A DNA stretch of 33,996 bases from a bacterium (GTDB lineage Bacteria; RBG-13-66-14; B26-G2; WVWN01), in contig DATKVX010000042.1 of NCBI GenBank assembly GCA_035529855.1, positions 72,653 to 106,648 of the forward strand. The letters are read 5' to 3'. This document shows positions 8,362 through 16,029 of this stretch, in pieces. Below the pieces are notes generated by a model. That model did no database searches. It was not told the origin of the DNA and worked only from the letters and a program-made list of their open reading frames with translations. Numbering within the stretch: position 1 is the first letter of the stretch; each line of letters begins with the position of its first letter. A program made the translations under genes and the position numbers.

Positions 8362-9369
8362 TCACACCAGCGCTACGCCCTCTCCGCTCGTGCATTCGCC
8401 CACGACCATACCCTCGCCCAACGCCTCGAGCGCGCGCTCCTCCTCGCCGCGGCCCACGACGACCAACATCCCCAACCCCATGTTGTAGACGCCGCACATC
8501 TCTTCTTCCGGGACGCCGCCCCATTCGGCGATCTTCGTAAAAATTTTGGGTACCGGCCAGCGGCTTTTCTCGAGCCGGGCGCCGACCCCCTCCGGCAAGA
8601 CGCGTACGAGGTTGCCCGGGATGCCGCCGCCCGTCACGTGGGCGACGGCGCGAACGTCCACGCCGGCCTCGAGCAGCCGCATTACCTCCGAAACGTAGAC
8701 CCGCATGGGCGTCAAGAGCTCTTCGCCCAGCGTCCGGCCCTCGTCGAAACGCTCGGCGTACTCCAACCCCTGCTCCTCGATGATCTTTTGTATGAGGGTA
8801 AAACCGTTGGAGTGAGCGCCCGACGACGCCAGGCCGACGACGACGTCGCCCGGGCGGACCCTCGAGCCGTCGATTATTTTCGAACGTTCCACTACCCCGA
8901 CGGCGAAACCGGCGAGGTCGTAGCGGCCCGGGCGGTAAAACGTGGGGAGCTGGGACGTCTCGCCGCCCAGGAGCGCGCACCCCGCCTGGCGGCACCCCTC
9001 GACGATGCCCTTGACGATGGCCTCGCCCTGGCCGAGGTCCAAGCGGCCTACCGCCATATAATCCAAGAAGAAAAGCGGCCGGGCGCCGCAGCAGATGACG
9101 TCGTTGACGCTCAGGGCGACGAGGTCGATACCGACGGTGTGGTGATTCCCGAGGGCGAACGCTACCTCCAGCTTCGAGCCCACGCCGTCGGTCCCGGCCG
9201 CCAGCACGGGCTCTTCGTACCCGAGGTCGCTTATGTCCATCAGGCCGGAGAACAAACCGATCTCGCCTATTACGCGCGATTCGTCGAGTACGTGGGAGAG
9301 CCTTTTTATCCGGCCTACGAACTGGTCGGCGCCCGCCTGGTCGACGCCAGCTTCTTTGTACGTAACCAC
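8362..9369 (-). CDS. purM: Phosphoribosylformylglycinamidine cyclo-ligase (AIR synthetase)
   Basis: Closes the imidazole ring of aminoimidazole ribonucleotide with ATP in purine synthesis. The 335-residue protein carries VLAAGTDGVGSKLEVAFALGN, the dimer/active site run GIDLVALSVNDVICCGARPLFFLDY, GCRQAGCALLGGETSQLP, and HVTGGGIPGNLVRVLPEGVGA. The start is GTG at 9369, preceded on the minus strand by CGGAGG with a 10-base spacer. It starts YKEAGVDQAGADQFVGRIK, as PurM proteins do. It is flanked on both sides by membrane protein genes. Confidence 0.97.
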   Translation of the reverse strand: MVTYKEAGVDQAGADQFVGRIKRLSHVLDESRVIGEIGLFSGLMDISDLGYEEPVLAAGTDGVGSKLEVAFALGNHHTVGIDLVALSVNDVICCGARPLFFLDYMAVGRLDLGQGEAIVKGIVEGCRQAGCALLGGETSQLPTFYRPGRYDLAGFAVGVVERSKIIDGSRVRPGDVVVGLASSGAHSNGFTLIQKIIEEQGLEYAERFDEGRTLGEELLTPMRVYVSEVMRLLEAGVDVRAVAHVTGGGIPGNLVRVLPEGVGARLEKSRWPVPKIFTKIAEWGGVPEEEMCGVYNMGLGMLVVVGRGEEERALEALGEGMVVGECTSGEGVALV

Positions 9370-9393
9370 TAAAGTTTAACCTCCGAGCCGCCC

Positions 9394-10170
9394 TCAGAAA
9401 TGCGTAAACCGTTCCGCGGCGTAGCGACGCCGCTTCGCGACGATGAAAATTAAAAACACCCCGACTACTACCACCGAGTAGTAAAAAGGCACGTCTATCG
9501 AGCCGAAGCGATAGTCGCCTTTATAAACCAAAGTAGTCGTCGCGACGAGGTGCTGCAAGGCCGCGGTTAGAATTAAAGACCGCGACCAGAAATAATACAA
9601 CGCGTAGCCGAGGCCGAAAACCGCGAGGACCACTAACTGCGAGATATTACGTCCTTCGGGAAACGCGTGGAACTGGGCCACGTGATATACGACCCAGGCG
9701 AGCGCCGCTAAAGTCGCGGCCGGAGCCACGGGCATCCGCCGTTTGAACGCCGGTAAAAGAACGCCGATCGTCGCGGTCACCGACGCCAGGTGCATCGCCG
9801 CCGGGCCGAAAAACGTCACCGCCGCCGGGCCCCACGCCCGGCCTTCCGCGAAGATGGCGACGAGCATCTCCACCCGGGCGAACAGGAACACCGCCAATAG
9901 TACCGCCAACGCGTTATCGCCGGTACCGGGCGTAGGCCACACCGGCAACGTAAGACGCCCCCGCCCGGCGAGCCACAGCGGCGCGGCCAGGCCGACCAGC
10001 GTTACGGCGCCGACGAATAACAGGACCGCGCCGACGACGGCCCGCCCTTCCCCGACCGCGTCGGGCGGGCCGCCGAAGACGACGTTCGCCGCGGCTACCA
10101 ACGCCGCGAACGCGACGAATATCGCCACCGCGTAACCGAGCGGTTCTTTCGTCTCCTCAGCCGTCATCAT
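9394..10170 (-). CDS. Hypothetical polytopic membrane protein
   Basis: No family recognised. The ATG at 10170 overlaps the purF stop (TAATG) and gives 258 residues; a longer open frame upstream is shadow of purF. There are about seven hydrophobic segments, for example GYAVAIFVAFAALVAAANVVF, VVGAVLLFVGAVTLVGLAAPLWLAG, NALAVLLAVFLFARVEMLVAIF and FYYSVVVVGVFLIFIVAKRRR, with a basic C-terminal tail. A late segment, SLILTAALQHLVATTT, has a His in a helix and superficially resembles the third motif of CPBP intramembrane proteases. The EExxxR motif that defines them is not present, so I do not make that call. Confidence 0.75.
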   Translation of the reverse strand: MMTAEETKEPLGYAVAIFVAFAALVAAANVVFGGPPDAVGEGRAVVGAVLLFVGAVTLVGLAAPLWLAGRGRLTLPVWPTPGTGDNALAVLLAVFLFARVEMLVAIFAEGRAWGPAAVTFFGPAAMHLASVTATIGVLLPAFKRRMPVAPAATLAALAWVVYHVAQFHAFPEGRNISQLVVLAVFGLGYALYYFWSRSLILTAALQHLVATTTLVYKGDYRFGSIDVPFYYSVVVVGVFLIFIVAKRRRYAAERFTHF

Positions 10171-11618
10171 TAGAACATCTTGTCGCCGAACAACCTCGGC
10201 GTCATCATATCCTTCGCGAACTGGTCGTATATCGACGTCGGGTATTCGCCGGTGAAGCAGGCGGAGCAGAACCGCTCGGCGACGCCCTCTTCCGTTAGTA
10301 CGTCGCCGCCGATGGCGCGGCGCAAGCCGCCGAGCGAGAGGTACTTCAGCGAATCGACGCCGATGTAACGCGCGATCTCGTCCACGTCCAACCTCGAGCC
10401 GATGAGCTCCTCGCGCGTTGGGGTATCGATGCCGTAGAAACAGGGCCACCGCCACGGCGGACAACTTATCCGGAGGTGTATCTCGCCCGCGCCCGCGTTG
10501 CGTACGATGTCGATAATTTTGCGCGACGTCGTCCCGCGTACGATGGAGTCGTCCACGATGACCAACGACTTCCCGGCGATTAGGTCTCGCACCGGGTTGT
10601 ACTTCAGCCGCGTCCCGAAAGCGCGGATGCGCTGCTCGGGCTCGATGAACGTTCGCCCGATGTAATGGCTGCGAATGATGCCCAGCTCGAACGGTATGCC
10701 CGATTCGTCGGCGTAGCCGAGGGCCGCGCTGTTCGACGAATCCGGGACCGCTATCACCATATCCGCCGTAAATCCCGGCTTTTCTTCCCGCGCCAACGCC
10801 GCGCCCAGGGTTTTACGCGCTTCGTAGACGCCGCGGCCGAATATGTACGAATCCGGCCGCGAGAAATATACCAGCTCGAAGATGCACATCGACGGCTTCA
10901 CGGCCTCAAACGGCCGAAGCGATTTTACGCCGCGGGACGTTATCTCCACTATCTCGCCGGGCTCGATATCCCGTTCGTACTTGGCGCCGACGAGGTCGAA
11001 GGCGCAGGTCTCCGACGCCACCACGAACGCGTTCCCGAGAGTGCCCAGGCACAGGGGCCGCCAGCCGTGAGGGTCCCGCGCCGCCACGAGCCGGTTTTCT
11101 TCCAAAAAGAGTACGGAATACGCCCCCTCCAAACGCCCCAGGGCGTTGGGGATAGCGGTCGTTAAATCGTGGTTCTCGTCGTGCGCGATGAGGTGGATTA
11201 TAATTTCCGAGTCCGAAGTAGTCGTGAATATCGAACCCCGCTGCTCCAGCTCCTCCCGCAGCGGGAGCGCGTTCACGACGTTGCCGTTGTGGCACACGGC
11301 CAGCGAACCCCGTAAGTAATCTACCTTTACCGGCTGCGCGTTCGCGAGCGACGTGTCGCCCAGGGTCGAGTACCGGACGTGCCCTATGGCGGCATAGCCG
11401 GTCAGCCGCCTGAGCACTTCTTCGCGGAATACGTCGTTCACCAGGCCCAAGGCCCGGTACTGGCGTAGCCTTGTACCGTCCGACGCGACTATGCCGGCGG
11501 ACTCCTGGCCGCGGTGCTGCAGCGCGTATATGCCGAGGTACGTCAACGTCGCGGCCTCGGGATGCCCGAATATGCCGAAGACGCCGCAAGCCTCTTTGGG
11601 ATAATAGCGCTCTTTCAT
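10170..11618 (-). CDS. purF: Amidophosphoribosyltransferase, iron-sulfur type
   Basis: First committed enzyme of purine synthesis: makes phosphoribosylamine from PRPP and glutamine. It begins MKERYYPKEACGVFGIFG, so Cys11 becomes the Ntn nucleophile after removal of a 10-residue propeptide. Other motifs are ALQHRGQESAGIVASDG, AIGHVRYSTLGD, CHNGNVVNA, TSDSEIIIHLI and the PRPP-binding SLVIVDDSIVRGTTSRKIIDIVRNAGA. Cysteines at MCIFELVYFSRPDS, ISCPPWRWPCFYGIDTP and FCSACFTGEYP match the [4Fe-4S]-bearing Bacillus-type enzyme, not the cluster-free E. coli type. This fits an anaerobe. Length 482 is typical. Confidence 0.97.
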   Translation of the reverse strand: MKERYYPKEACGVFGIFGHPEAATLTYLGIYALQHRGQESAGIVASDGTRLRQYRALGLVNDVFREEVLRRLTGYAAIGHVRYSTLGDTSLANAQPVKVDYLRGSLAVCHNGNVVNALPLREELEQRGSIFTTTSDSEIIIHLIAHDENHDLTTAIPNALGRLEGAYSVLFLEENRLVAARDPHGWRPLCLGTLGNAFVVASETCAFDLVGAKYERDIEPGEIVEITSRGVKSLRPFEAVKPSMCIFELVYFSRPDSYIFGRGVYEARKTLGAALAREEKPGFTADMVIAVPDSSNSAALGYADESGIPFELGIIRSHYIGRTFIEPEQRIRAFGTRLKYNPVRDLIAGKSLVIVDDSIVRGTTSRKIIDIVRNAGAGEIHLRISCPPWRWPCFYGIDTPTREELIGSRLDVDEIARYIGVDSLKYLSLGGLRRAIGGDVLTEEGVAERFCSACFTGEYPTSIYDQFAKDMMTPRLFGDKMF

Positions 11619-11643
11619 ACGGGTAGGGACAAAACCAGGTTTA

Positions 11644-12153
11644 TTATTGTATCGTTAATTGCTCGCGCCAAAAATCTTCCACCGCCGAAATAATATTGGA
11701 ATACCTTTTGTCTTCCAGGTCTTCGGGGCCGGTTACCGTAAACGTATTGTCCTTTTTAACTTCTCTTACCCTGACGGTATAAGTAGGCTGGTCCCGGGAG
11801 CCTTCGGGTCCGTCTTCCAACATAAAAGCGCGGTTTTTATTAAGCTCGAGCCAAATCTTCTCGAAGGATTCGAAGTCGACCTTACGCTCCGCTATAACGT
11901 AGTCGCGGCTGTGGTATACGACTATGTACTCGACGTGGACGACCTTGAACTCGACCTCTTTTTCGTATATTTTAACGTTGAGTACTTTTATGGGGGACTT
12001 CCCGCCCGTCCGCGTGACGACGACCGCCCGGCGAGCATCGTCCGGTACGCTCGCATCGCGCGCCTCCACCTCCACCCGCTCGACCGGGTACAACTCCTGG
12101 CGCGGCAGCATAGCCGTCGGCAACAGTAAAAGCGCGATTAGGACGAGGATCAT
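11644..12153 (-). CDS. Hypothetical exported protein
   Basis: Not recognised. The 169 residues start with a short hydrophobic stretch (MILVLIALLLLPTAMLP) that reads as a signal peptide or N-terminal anchor. The rest is mostly beta-type and charged (AVVVTRTGGKSPIKVLNVKIYEKEVEFKVVHVEYIVVYHSRDYVIAERKVDF) and ends with FWREQLTIQ. There are no cysteines after the leader and no catalytic motif that I can see. The ATG at 12153 has a good GGAGG ribosome site five bases upstream. It lies 21 bases after purC and 25 bases before purF, so it is expressed with the purine operon. Confidence 0.75.
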   Translation of the reverse strand: MILVLIALLLLPTAMLPRQELYPVERVEVEARDASVPDDARRAVVVTRTGGKSPIKVLNVKIYEKEVEFKVVHVEYIVVYHSRDYVIAERKVDFESFEKIWLELNKNRAFMLEDGPEGSRDQPTYTVRVREVKKDNTFTVTGPEDLEDKRYSNIISAVEDFWREQLTIQ

Positions 12154-12174
12154 CTTGCCCTCCCGCCGCCGGCG

Positions 12175-12879
12175 TTATGCCGTTAGCCGTCGAACGACCT
12201 CCTCGTAGTGGCTCTCTACTTCGCCTAAATCGAAACGGAACCTGTCTTTGTCGAAGACTTCGCCGGTGGCGGCGTCCCATATGCGGCACGTATCCGGCGA
12301 GATCTCGTCGCCGAGGTATATCTTACGGCCCCGCTCGCCGAATTCCAATTTGAAGTCCACGAGCTCGAGGCCCCGTCTCTTCATGTATCTCGCTAAAAAG
12401 CGGTTCACTTCGGCCGCTTGTTCTTCGACGTGGCTCAACTTCCGCTCCGTCATATAACCCAGGACGAGGACGTGATTGCGGTTCATCATCGGGTCGTGCA
12501 GCTCGTCGTCTTTGAGGTAATATTCCAGCAGCGGTTTCTTCAAGGGCGTCCCCCGCTCAAGGCCGTAACGCTTCGCCAGGCTGCCCGCGATTTTATTTCG
12601 CATCACGATTTCGACCGGATACATCTTGAGCCGTCGCACGAGCAGCGAACGTGCGTCGACCTGCTTTACGAAGTGGGTAACCACCCCCGCGCGCTCGAGC
12701 GCGGCGAATAGCTTGGCCGACATAGCCGCGTTATACTCGCCCTTCCGCTCGATCGTGCCCTTCTTGACGCCGTCGAACGCGGTGGCGCTGTCTTTGAATT
12801 CGGCCCAAAGGACGCCCCCGTCGTCGGTCTCGAATATATGCTTCGCCTTACCCTCGTAAAGGAGTTTGCCTTTCTCCAC
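12175..12879 (-). CDS. purC: Phosphoribosylaminoimidazole-succinocarboxamide synthase (SAICAR synthetase)
   Basis: Ligates aspartate to CAIR using ATP. The 234 residues match bacterial PurC. Motifs are KLLYEGKAKHIFETDDGG (ATP loop), EFKDSATAFDGVKKGTIERKGEYNAAMSA, YPVEIVMRNKIAGSLAKRYG, LVDFKLEFG, and the signature LGDEISPDTCRIWD. The start is GTG at 12879, supported by AAAGGAGGAGC on the minus strand just upstream. It is the first gene of the purine operon, 33 bases or so from the inferred transcription start. Confidence 0.97.
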   Translation of the reverse strand: MEKGKLLYEGKAKHIFETDDGGVLWAEFKDSATAFDGVKKGTIERKGEYNAAMSAKLFAALERAGVVTHFVKQVDARSLLVRRLKMYPVEIVMRNKIAGSLAKRYGLERGTPLKKPLLEYYLKDDELHDPMMNRNHVLVLGYMTERKLSHVEEQAAEVNRFLARYMKRRGLELVDFKLEFGERGRKIYLGDEISPDTCRIWDAATGEVFDKDRFRFDLGEVESHYEEVVRRLTA

Positions 12880-12918
12880 GCTCCTCCTTTGGGTTTGAAC
12901 GTGCGGCCACGATGGGCC

Positions 12919-12947
12919 ATTTTATAGAAACCGCTTGCGCTTGTCAA
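12919..12947 (-). promoter_or_regulatory. Sigma70-type promoter of the purine operon
   Basis: On the minus strand the -35 box TTGACA (12947-12942) is followed after exactly 17 bases by TAAAAT (12924-12919). Transcription would begin near 12912, giving a leader of about 33 bases before the purC GTG. The leader is too short to hold a purine riboswitch. Confidence 0.8.
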
Positions 12948-12977
12948 ACGTTATTTATGGGCCGGTAAATTTTTAAG

Positions 12978-12996
12978 GCCCCGGAATATCCGGGGC
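12978..12996 (-). terminator. Possible weak terminator after the PAS gene
   Basis: Perfect 7-bp inverted repeat GCCCCGG-AATAT-CCGGGGC. Read on the minus strand it lies about 60 bases past the PAS gene stop and is followed by CCTTAAAAATTT, which is not a classic U-run. It sits just upstream of the purC promoter, so it would separate the two units. Confidence 0.4.
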
Positions 12997-13054
12997 TTCT
13001 ATCCCTACCGCGATTACGGCCGACGGCCGTCTGATTTAATACGGCCTTTACCTT

Positions 13055-13459
13055 CTACTCGTACTCCGGTATCGCGGCACCTTCGGTCCGTACTATATTC
13101 CCCCGTTCGTCCAAAATCGGTTTAACGACCGCGTTCAATCGCACGTATCCGCCGTCGCCGAGCCGCAACCGCACTTCGTACCTGATTACTTTCTTTTCGG
13201 TTCGCATGACGTGGTTGGCGGCCGAAACTCTAGCCCGGTCGCCGGGGTGTATCAGCTCGAGCCAAAACGTGGACCGGTCGTAGAATTTTTCCCGGTCGTA
13301 GCCCAGCGCCTCCTCAACCGCCGGGTTGACGTAAATCATACGGCCGTTCACCTCGTCGAACGCCCACAATATCGCCGGGCTATCATCGACCATCCGGCGA
13401 AACCGTTCCTCGAAACGGTCGTCGTTGCGTACTTCAGACCCGTTCGGCACTCCCGCCAT
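13055..13459 (-). CDS. Stand-alone PAS domain protein
   Basis: A single PAS/PAC domain of 134 residues with no output domain. Recognisable features are RFRRMVDDSPAILWAFDEVNGRMIYVNPAVEEALGY (PAS core beta strands and the conserved NPA), WLELIHPGDRARV (HPDD-like helix) and YEVRLRLGDGGYVRLNAVVKPILDERGNIV (PAC). This fold senses small ligands, haem, flavin or redox, but no cofactor residue can be assigned here. The ATG at 13459 has AGGAG touching it, which is unusually close, so the start is not firm. It is the last gene after the flavoprotein and DUF6125-like genes, 50 bases downstream of the latter, which suggests a sensor linked to them. Confidence 0.85.
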   Translation of the reverse strand: MAGVPNGSEVRNDDRFEERFRRMVDDSPAILWAFDEVNGRMIYVNPAVEEALGYDREKFYDRSTFWLELIHPGDRARVSAANHVMRTEKKVIRYEVRLRLGDGGYVRLNAVVKPILDERGNIVRTEGAAIPEYE

Positions 13460-13479
13460 CTCCTATAAGCCCCTTCTTA

Positions 13480-13494
13480 ATCTAACATTTAGAT
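13480..13494. repeat. Small inverted repeat ATCTAA-CAT-TTAGAT
   Basis: Perfect 6-bp arms with a 3-base centre lie in the AT-rich 50-base gap between the DUF6125-like gene and the PAS gene. It could be a binding site or an mRNA structure; nothing else supports either. Confidence 0.3.
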
Positions 13495-13509
13495 ATATTA
13501 CCGTTTTGG

Positions 13510-14022
13510 TTAACCGGGTCTTTCGATTTCAAAGCGCCACGCGCAAAACTCGTCTTCCGCCAGTTCATCCGGAGGGCATTTAATGCATTCGGTTTTGATA
13601 CGTTCGTCCACCGCCCGGGCGAACTCGCCGAACTCCACCTCACCGACCGTTTTACAGGGGAAATCCGGCAACGTTTTCCGCCGCCTCGCCTCTTGGACGC
13701 GGCAACCCTTCATCTCGATTATTAAAGTATTTTCTGATAAGACTATATCTTGTTCATTCAACCAATTATACATACGGAATTTTAAAGCTTCCGCTAGTGC
13801 CGGAAGGCCGCCGCCGGCCTCGATGCCGCGGGCTTCCACCACCCGGCGCGCCTCGAGGGGGGCGAACTTGCGCCACGCCTCGCGGTCGTACCTTATCGCC
13901 TCCTCGGTCCCCAAATCCTCCTCTACCGACAGGAACCAACAACCGTCGTGCGCGAGCCAACATTTCGCGTAAGCCTTAATAAGCGCTATCAACTCTTCCG
14001 TCTTAATGTCCTCATTTATCAA
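13510..14022 (-). CDS. DUF6125-like cysteine-rich protein
   Basis: The 170 residues resemble the DUF6125 family as I recall it: an N-terminal CWLAHDGCWFLSVEEDLGTEEAIRYDREAWRKFAPLEARRV segment, a central acidic/aromatic NWLNEQDIVLSENTLIIEMKGCRVQEARR, and a C-terminal cysteine cluster PDFPCKTVGEVEFGEFARAVDERIKTECIKCPPDEL...FCAW. The ordered Cys residues could bind a metal or cluster, but the biochemical role is unknown to me. The start is TTG at 14022 with GGAG eight bases upstream; no ATG fits. It lies 18 bases after the iron-sulfur flavoprotein gene, so the two are co-transcribed. Confidence 0.75.
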   Translation of the reverse strand: MINEDIKTEELIALIKAYAKCWLAHDGCWFLSVEEDLGTEEAIRYDREAWRKFAPLEARRVVEARGIEAGGGLPALAEALKFRMYNWLNEQDIVLSENTLIIEMKGCRVQEARRRKTLPDFPCKTVGEVEFGEFARAVDERIKTECIKCPPDELAEDEFCAWRFEIERPG

Positions 14023-14040
14023 GCTTTACGCTCCTAAATG

Positions 14041-14616
14041 CTAATTACGAATCTTTTTAATGAGCCAGGCGACGTTTTGGCCTAATTCTTTTACGGTCGC
14101 GACGCCCTCGTCGTCTTGCAACGCTTCGCCCGGGGCGCCGCCGAAGGCGATAGGCCAATATCGGGCGCCGGGCACGACCATCCCGTTAATCAGGAAAAAA
14201 TAATTAAGCTGGGCGACGGTGAAGTTCTGGCCGGCGCGACGCGCTACTACTATGGGGGCGCCGACTTTCCGGTCTAAAAGGCCGCCGTTGGCGCGCGAGA
14301 CGTAGCCGACGCGGTCGACGAAAGCCGTCATCTCCGCGGTCGCGGCGCCGAAATAGACCGGCGTCGCCAGCAACAGGCCGTCGGCGTCGTATATAGCGGG
14401 CAGCGCCGGCGGCAAGTCGTCGTCGCGGCCGTGGCACAGGCCGTCCTTCTCTTCCCTACACTTCAGGCACGCCGTGCACGGTAAAATCCGTTTTCCGGCC
14501 AGTAGGATTTTTTCGGTCTCGATACCTTCGGCGTTGATTACGCCGAGGGTTACGTCGAGCAATTGCTCGCTATTGCCTTGCCGCCTGGGGGAACCGCACA
14601 CACCTATTACCTTCAT
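14041..14616 (-). CDS. Iron-sulfur flavoprotein (Isf-type, NADPH-dependent FMN reductase family)
   Basis: The 191-residue protein has a flavodoxin-like fold: MKVIGVCGSPRRQGNSEQLLD binds the FMN phosphate, DADGLLLATPVYFGAATAEMTAFVDR contributes to the flavin site, and NFTVAQLNYFFLINGMVVPG is the dimer/flavin edge. Between them lies CTACLKCREEKDGLC, a compact C-x2-C-x2-C-x6-C motif like the [4Fe-4S] motif of archaeal Isf proteins, which carry electrons and reduce O2 or peroxide in anaerobes. The start is the ATG at 14616, with AAGGCGG just upstream; the longer frame is not needed. It is first in an operon with the DUF6125-like and PAS genes. Confidence 0.87.
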   Translation of the reverse strand: MKVIGVCGSPRRQGNSEQLLDVTLGVINAEGIETEKILLAGKRILPCTACLKCREEKDGLCHGRDDDLPPALPAIYDADGLLLATPVYFGAATAEMTAFVDRVGYVSRANGGLLDRKVGAPIVVARRAGQNFTVAQLNYFFLINGMVVPGARYWPIAFGGAPGEALQDDEGVATVKELGQNVAWLIKKIRN

Positions 14617-14654
14617 CGCACCGCCTTTTCGGTAACGTCTCCTCAAGCGATCTC

Positions 14655-14683
14655 ATTTTAATAAAGTTTAACGAACCATTCAA
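14655..14683 (-). promoter_or_regulatory. Sigma70-type promoter of the iron-sulfur flavoprotein operon
   Basis: On the minus strand TTGAAT (14683-14678), a 17-base spacer and TAAAAT (14660-14655) precede the flavoprotein start by about 40 bases. Confidence 0.65.
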
Positions 14684-14729
14684 GGGATTTAACGCCGGGC
14701 AATACGTCCCGCCGTTCGGATTAAACAGC

Positions 14730-14743
14730 GGCCGAGCTCGGCC
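14730..14743. repeat. 14-bp perfect palindrome GGCCGAGCTCGGCC
   Basis: It lies between the divergently transcribed flavoprotein and radical SAM genes, upstream of both. It may be a regulator site, but in GC-rich DNA this can occur by chance. Confidence 0.3.
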
Positions 14744-14777
14744 ACCGGCTGCCGCAACGTTACGTCACGGGCAATCT

Positions 14778-15911
14778 ATGTTAAATTATATCCTGCATAT
14801 GGCCGAATGTAAACTTTGCGGAACTAAGTCGCCCGTCGTCTCGGTCGCGCTATCCGTTTGCCGCGAATGTATCGTCACGCGGCACGGCGAAGCCCGGCCG
14901 TACGTCGAGGAAGCGCACCGCCGCGCGCGCGCCCCTTACCCGCTCCCCGCGTTTCCTCCCCGGGAAGGGCCGCCGTGCCCGCGGTGCGGCAACGGGTGCC
15001 GGATAGGCGAAGGCGAACGCGGATACTGCGGCATGGTCGAAAACCGCGGCGGCCGCCTGCGCGTTTTGGCGACCGCCAAAAAAGGATACCTGTCGTGGTA
15101 TTACGACCGGCTGCCGACTAACTGCGTCGGCTCGTGGGTGTGCCCGGCGGAGACCGGCGCCGGCTATCCGGAATACGCGTATCGCGACGGGCCCGAGTTC
15201 GGCTATAAGAACGTGGCCGTCTTCTATCACTCGTGCACGTACGACTGCCTTTTCTGCCAGAACAGTCATTTCCGCGGCCAATACCTCGACGGCGCCGCGT
15301 CCGCGGCCGAGCTCGCGGCCGCGGTAGACGACAAGACGGCCTGCATCTGCTACTTCGGCGGCGACCCGGCCTCGCAACTCGAGCACTCGCTCGTCACGTC
15401 GCGCCTGGCGCTGCGAGAAGCGAACAAAGCGGGTCACATATTGCGGATATGCTGGGAGACGAACGGCTCGGCATCGGCGCGCGGCGCTCGCCAAATGATG
15501 GAAATGGCGCTCGCAAGCGGCGGCTGCGTCAAGGTCGACGTCAAGGCCGCGGACGAAAACCTGCACGTCGCGCTTACCGGGGTGTCCAACAAGCAAACGT
15601 GGGAAAATCTGGCCCGGCTGGCCGAATACGTTCCCCGGCGACCCGCTCCCCCGCCCCTCGTCGCCAGCACCCTCCTCGTGCCGGGATACGTAGACGAAGA
15701 CGAAGTAGGCGTTATCGCGAGCCGGCTTGCCGCGTTGAACGACGATATCCCTTACGGCCTGCTCGCGTTCTACCCCTCCCACCAAATGCGGGACCTGCCG
15801 ACGACGTCGCGCGCGCACGCCGAGCGGTGTTACCGGGCGGCGCGGGGCGCCGGCCTGAAAAGGGTACGGCTGGCCAATGTTCACCTGCTGGGCCCCGGCG
15901 ACTACGCCTGA
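14778..15911 (+). CDS. Cys-rich radical SAM protein related to pyruvate formate-lyase activating enzymes
   Basis: The 377-residue enzyme has the radical SAM motif CTYDCLFCQN (C153, C157, C160), then FGGDPAS, RICWETNGSA and KVDVKAAD, which place it in the PflA/COG1180 group of glycyl-radical-activase-like proteins. The N-terminus holds extra cysteine sets: CKLC and CREC (C11, C14, C28, C31, zinc-ribbon-like), then CPRCGNGCRIGEGERGYC (C67-C84), which may bind a further cluster, and C116/C122. The start is ATG 14778 or the in-frame ATG 14799 (MAECKLCG); no clear ribosome site decides. No glycyl-radical enzyme lies nearby, so its substrate is unknown. It ends convergently with the B12-type radical SAM gene. 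Confidence 0.85.
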   Translation: MLNYILHMAECKLCGTKSPVVSVALSVCRECIVTRHGEARPYVEEAHRRARAPYPLPAFPPREGPPCPRCGNGCRIGEGERGYCGMVENRGGRLRVLATAKKGYLSWYYDRLPTNCVGSWVCPAETGAGYPEYAYRDGPEFGYKNVAVFYHSCTYDCLFCQNSHFRGQYLDGAASAAELAAAVDDKTACICYFGGDPASQLEHSLVTSRLALREANKAGHILRICWETNGSASARGARQMMEMALASGGCVKVDVKAADENLHVALTGVSNKQTWENLARLAEYVPRRPAPPPLVASTLLVPGYVDEDEVGVIASRLAALNDDIPYGLLAFYPSHQMRDLPTTSRAHAERCYRAARGAGLKRVRLANVHLLGPGDYA

Positions 15912-15962
15912 AAGACGCCGCCGTTGCGGTGCCCGCCCGACGGGAGGTTGGGACCTACGAAA

Positions 15963-15989
15963 AACCGGCTCCCTATCGGGGAGCCGGTT
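15963..15989 (-). terminator. Intrinsic terminator of the minus-strand radical SAM gene
   Basis: An 11-bp perfect stem AACCGGCTCCC / GGGAGCCGGTT encloses the 5-base loop TATCG. On the minus strand the stem ends in GGTTTTTCG, a run of five T. It lies 40 bases past the stop of the minus-strand gene and between convergent genes. On the plus strand no T-run follows. Confidence 0.8.
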
Positions 15990-16029
15990 CGACACTCGCT
16001 TTCGGGCGGCGGCGATACCGCCGCGTCGC

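Noticed and set aside
9394-10170. CPBP-type intramembrane protease
   Set aside because: Only a faint third-motif resemblance; the EExxxR and FxxxH motifs are missing.
12880-12918. Purine riboswitch in front of purC
   Set aside because: The inferred leader is only about 33 bases, too short, and shows no three-way junction.
13016-13030. Inverted repeat ACGGCCG-A-CGGCCGT downstream of the PAS gene
   Set aside because: The one-base centre and high-GC composition make it likely chance; no T-run follows.
14778-15911. AmmeMemoRadiSam-system radical SAM enzyme
   Set aside because: The CxxCxxxC-type N-terminal segment is similar, but the core lacks the FxxGTxGCNFxCxFCQN pattern, and no AMMECR1 or Memo gene is nearby.
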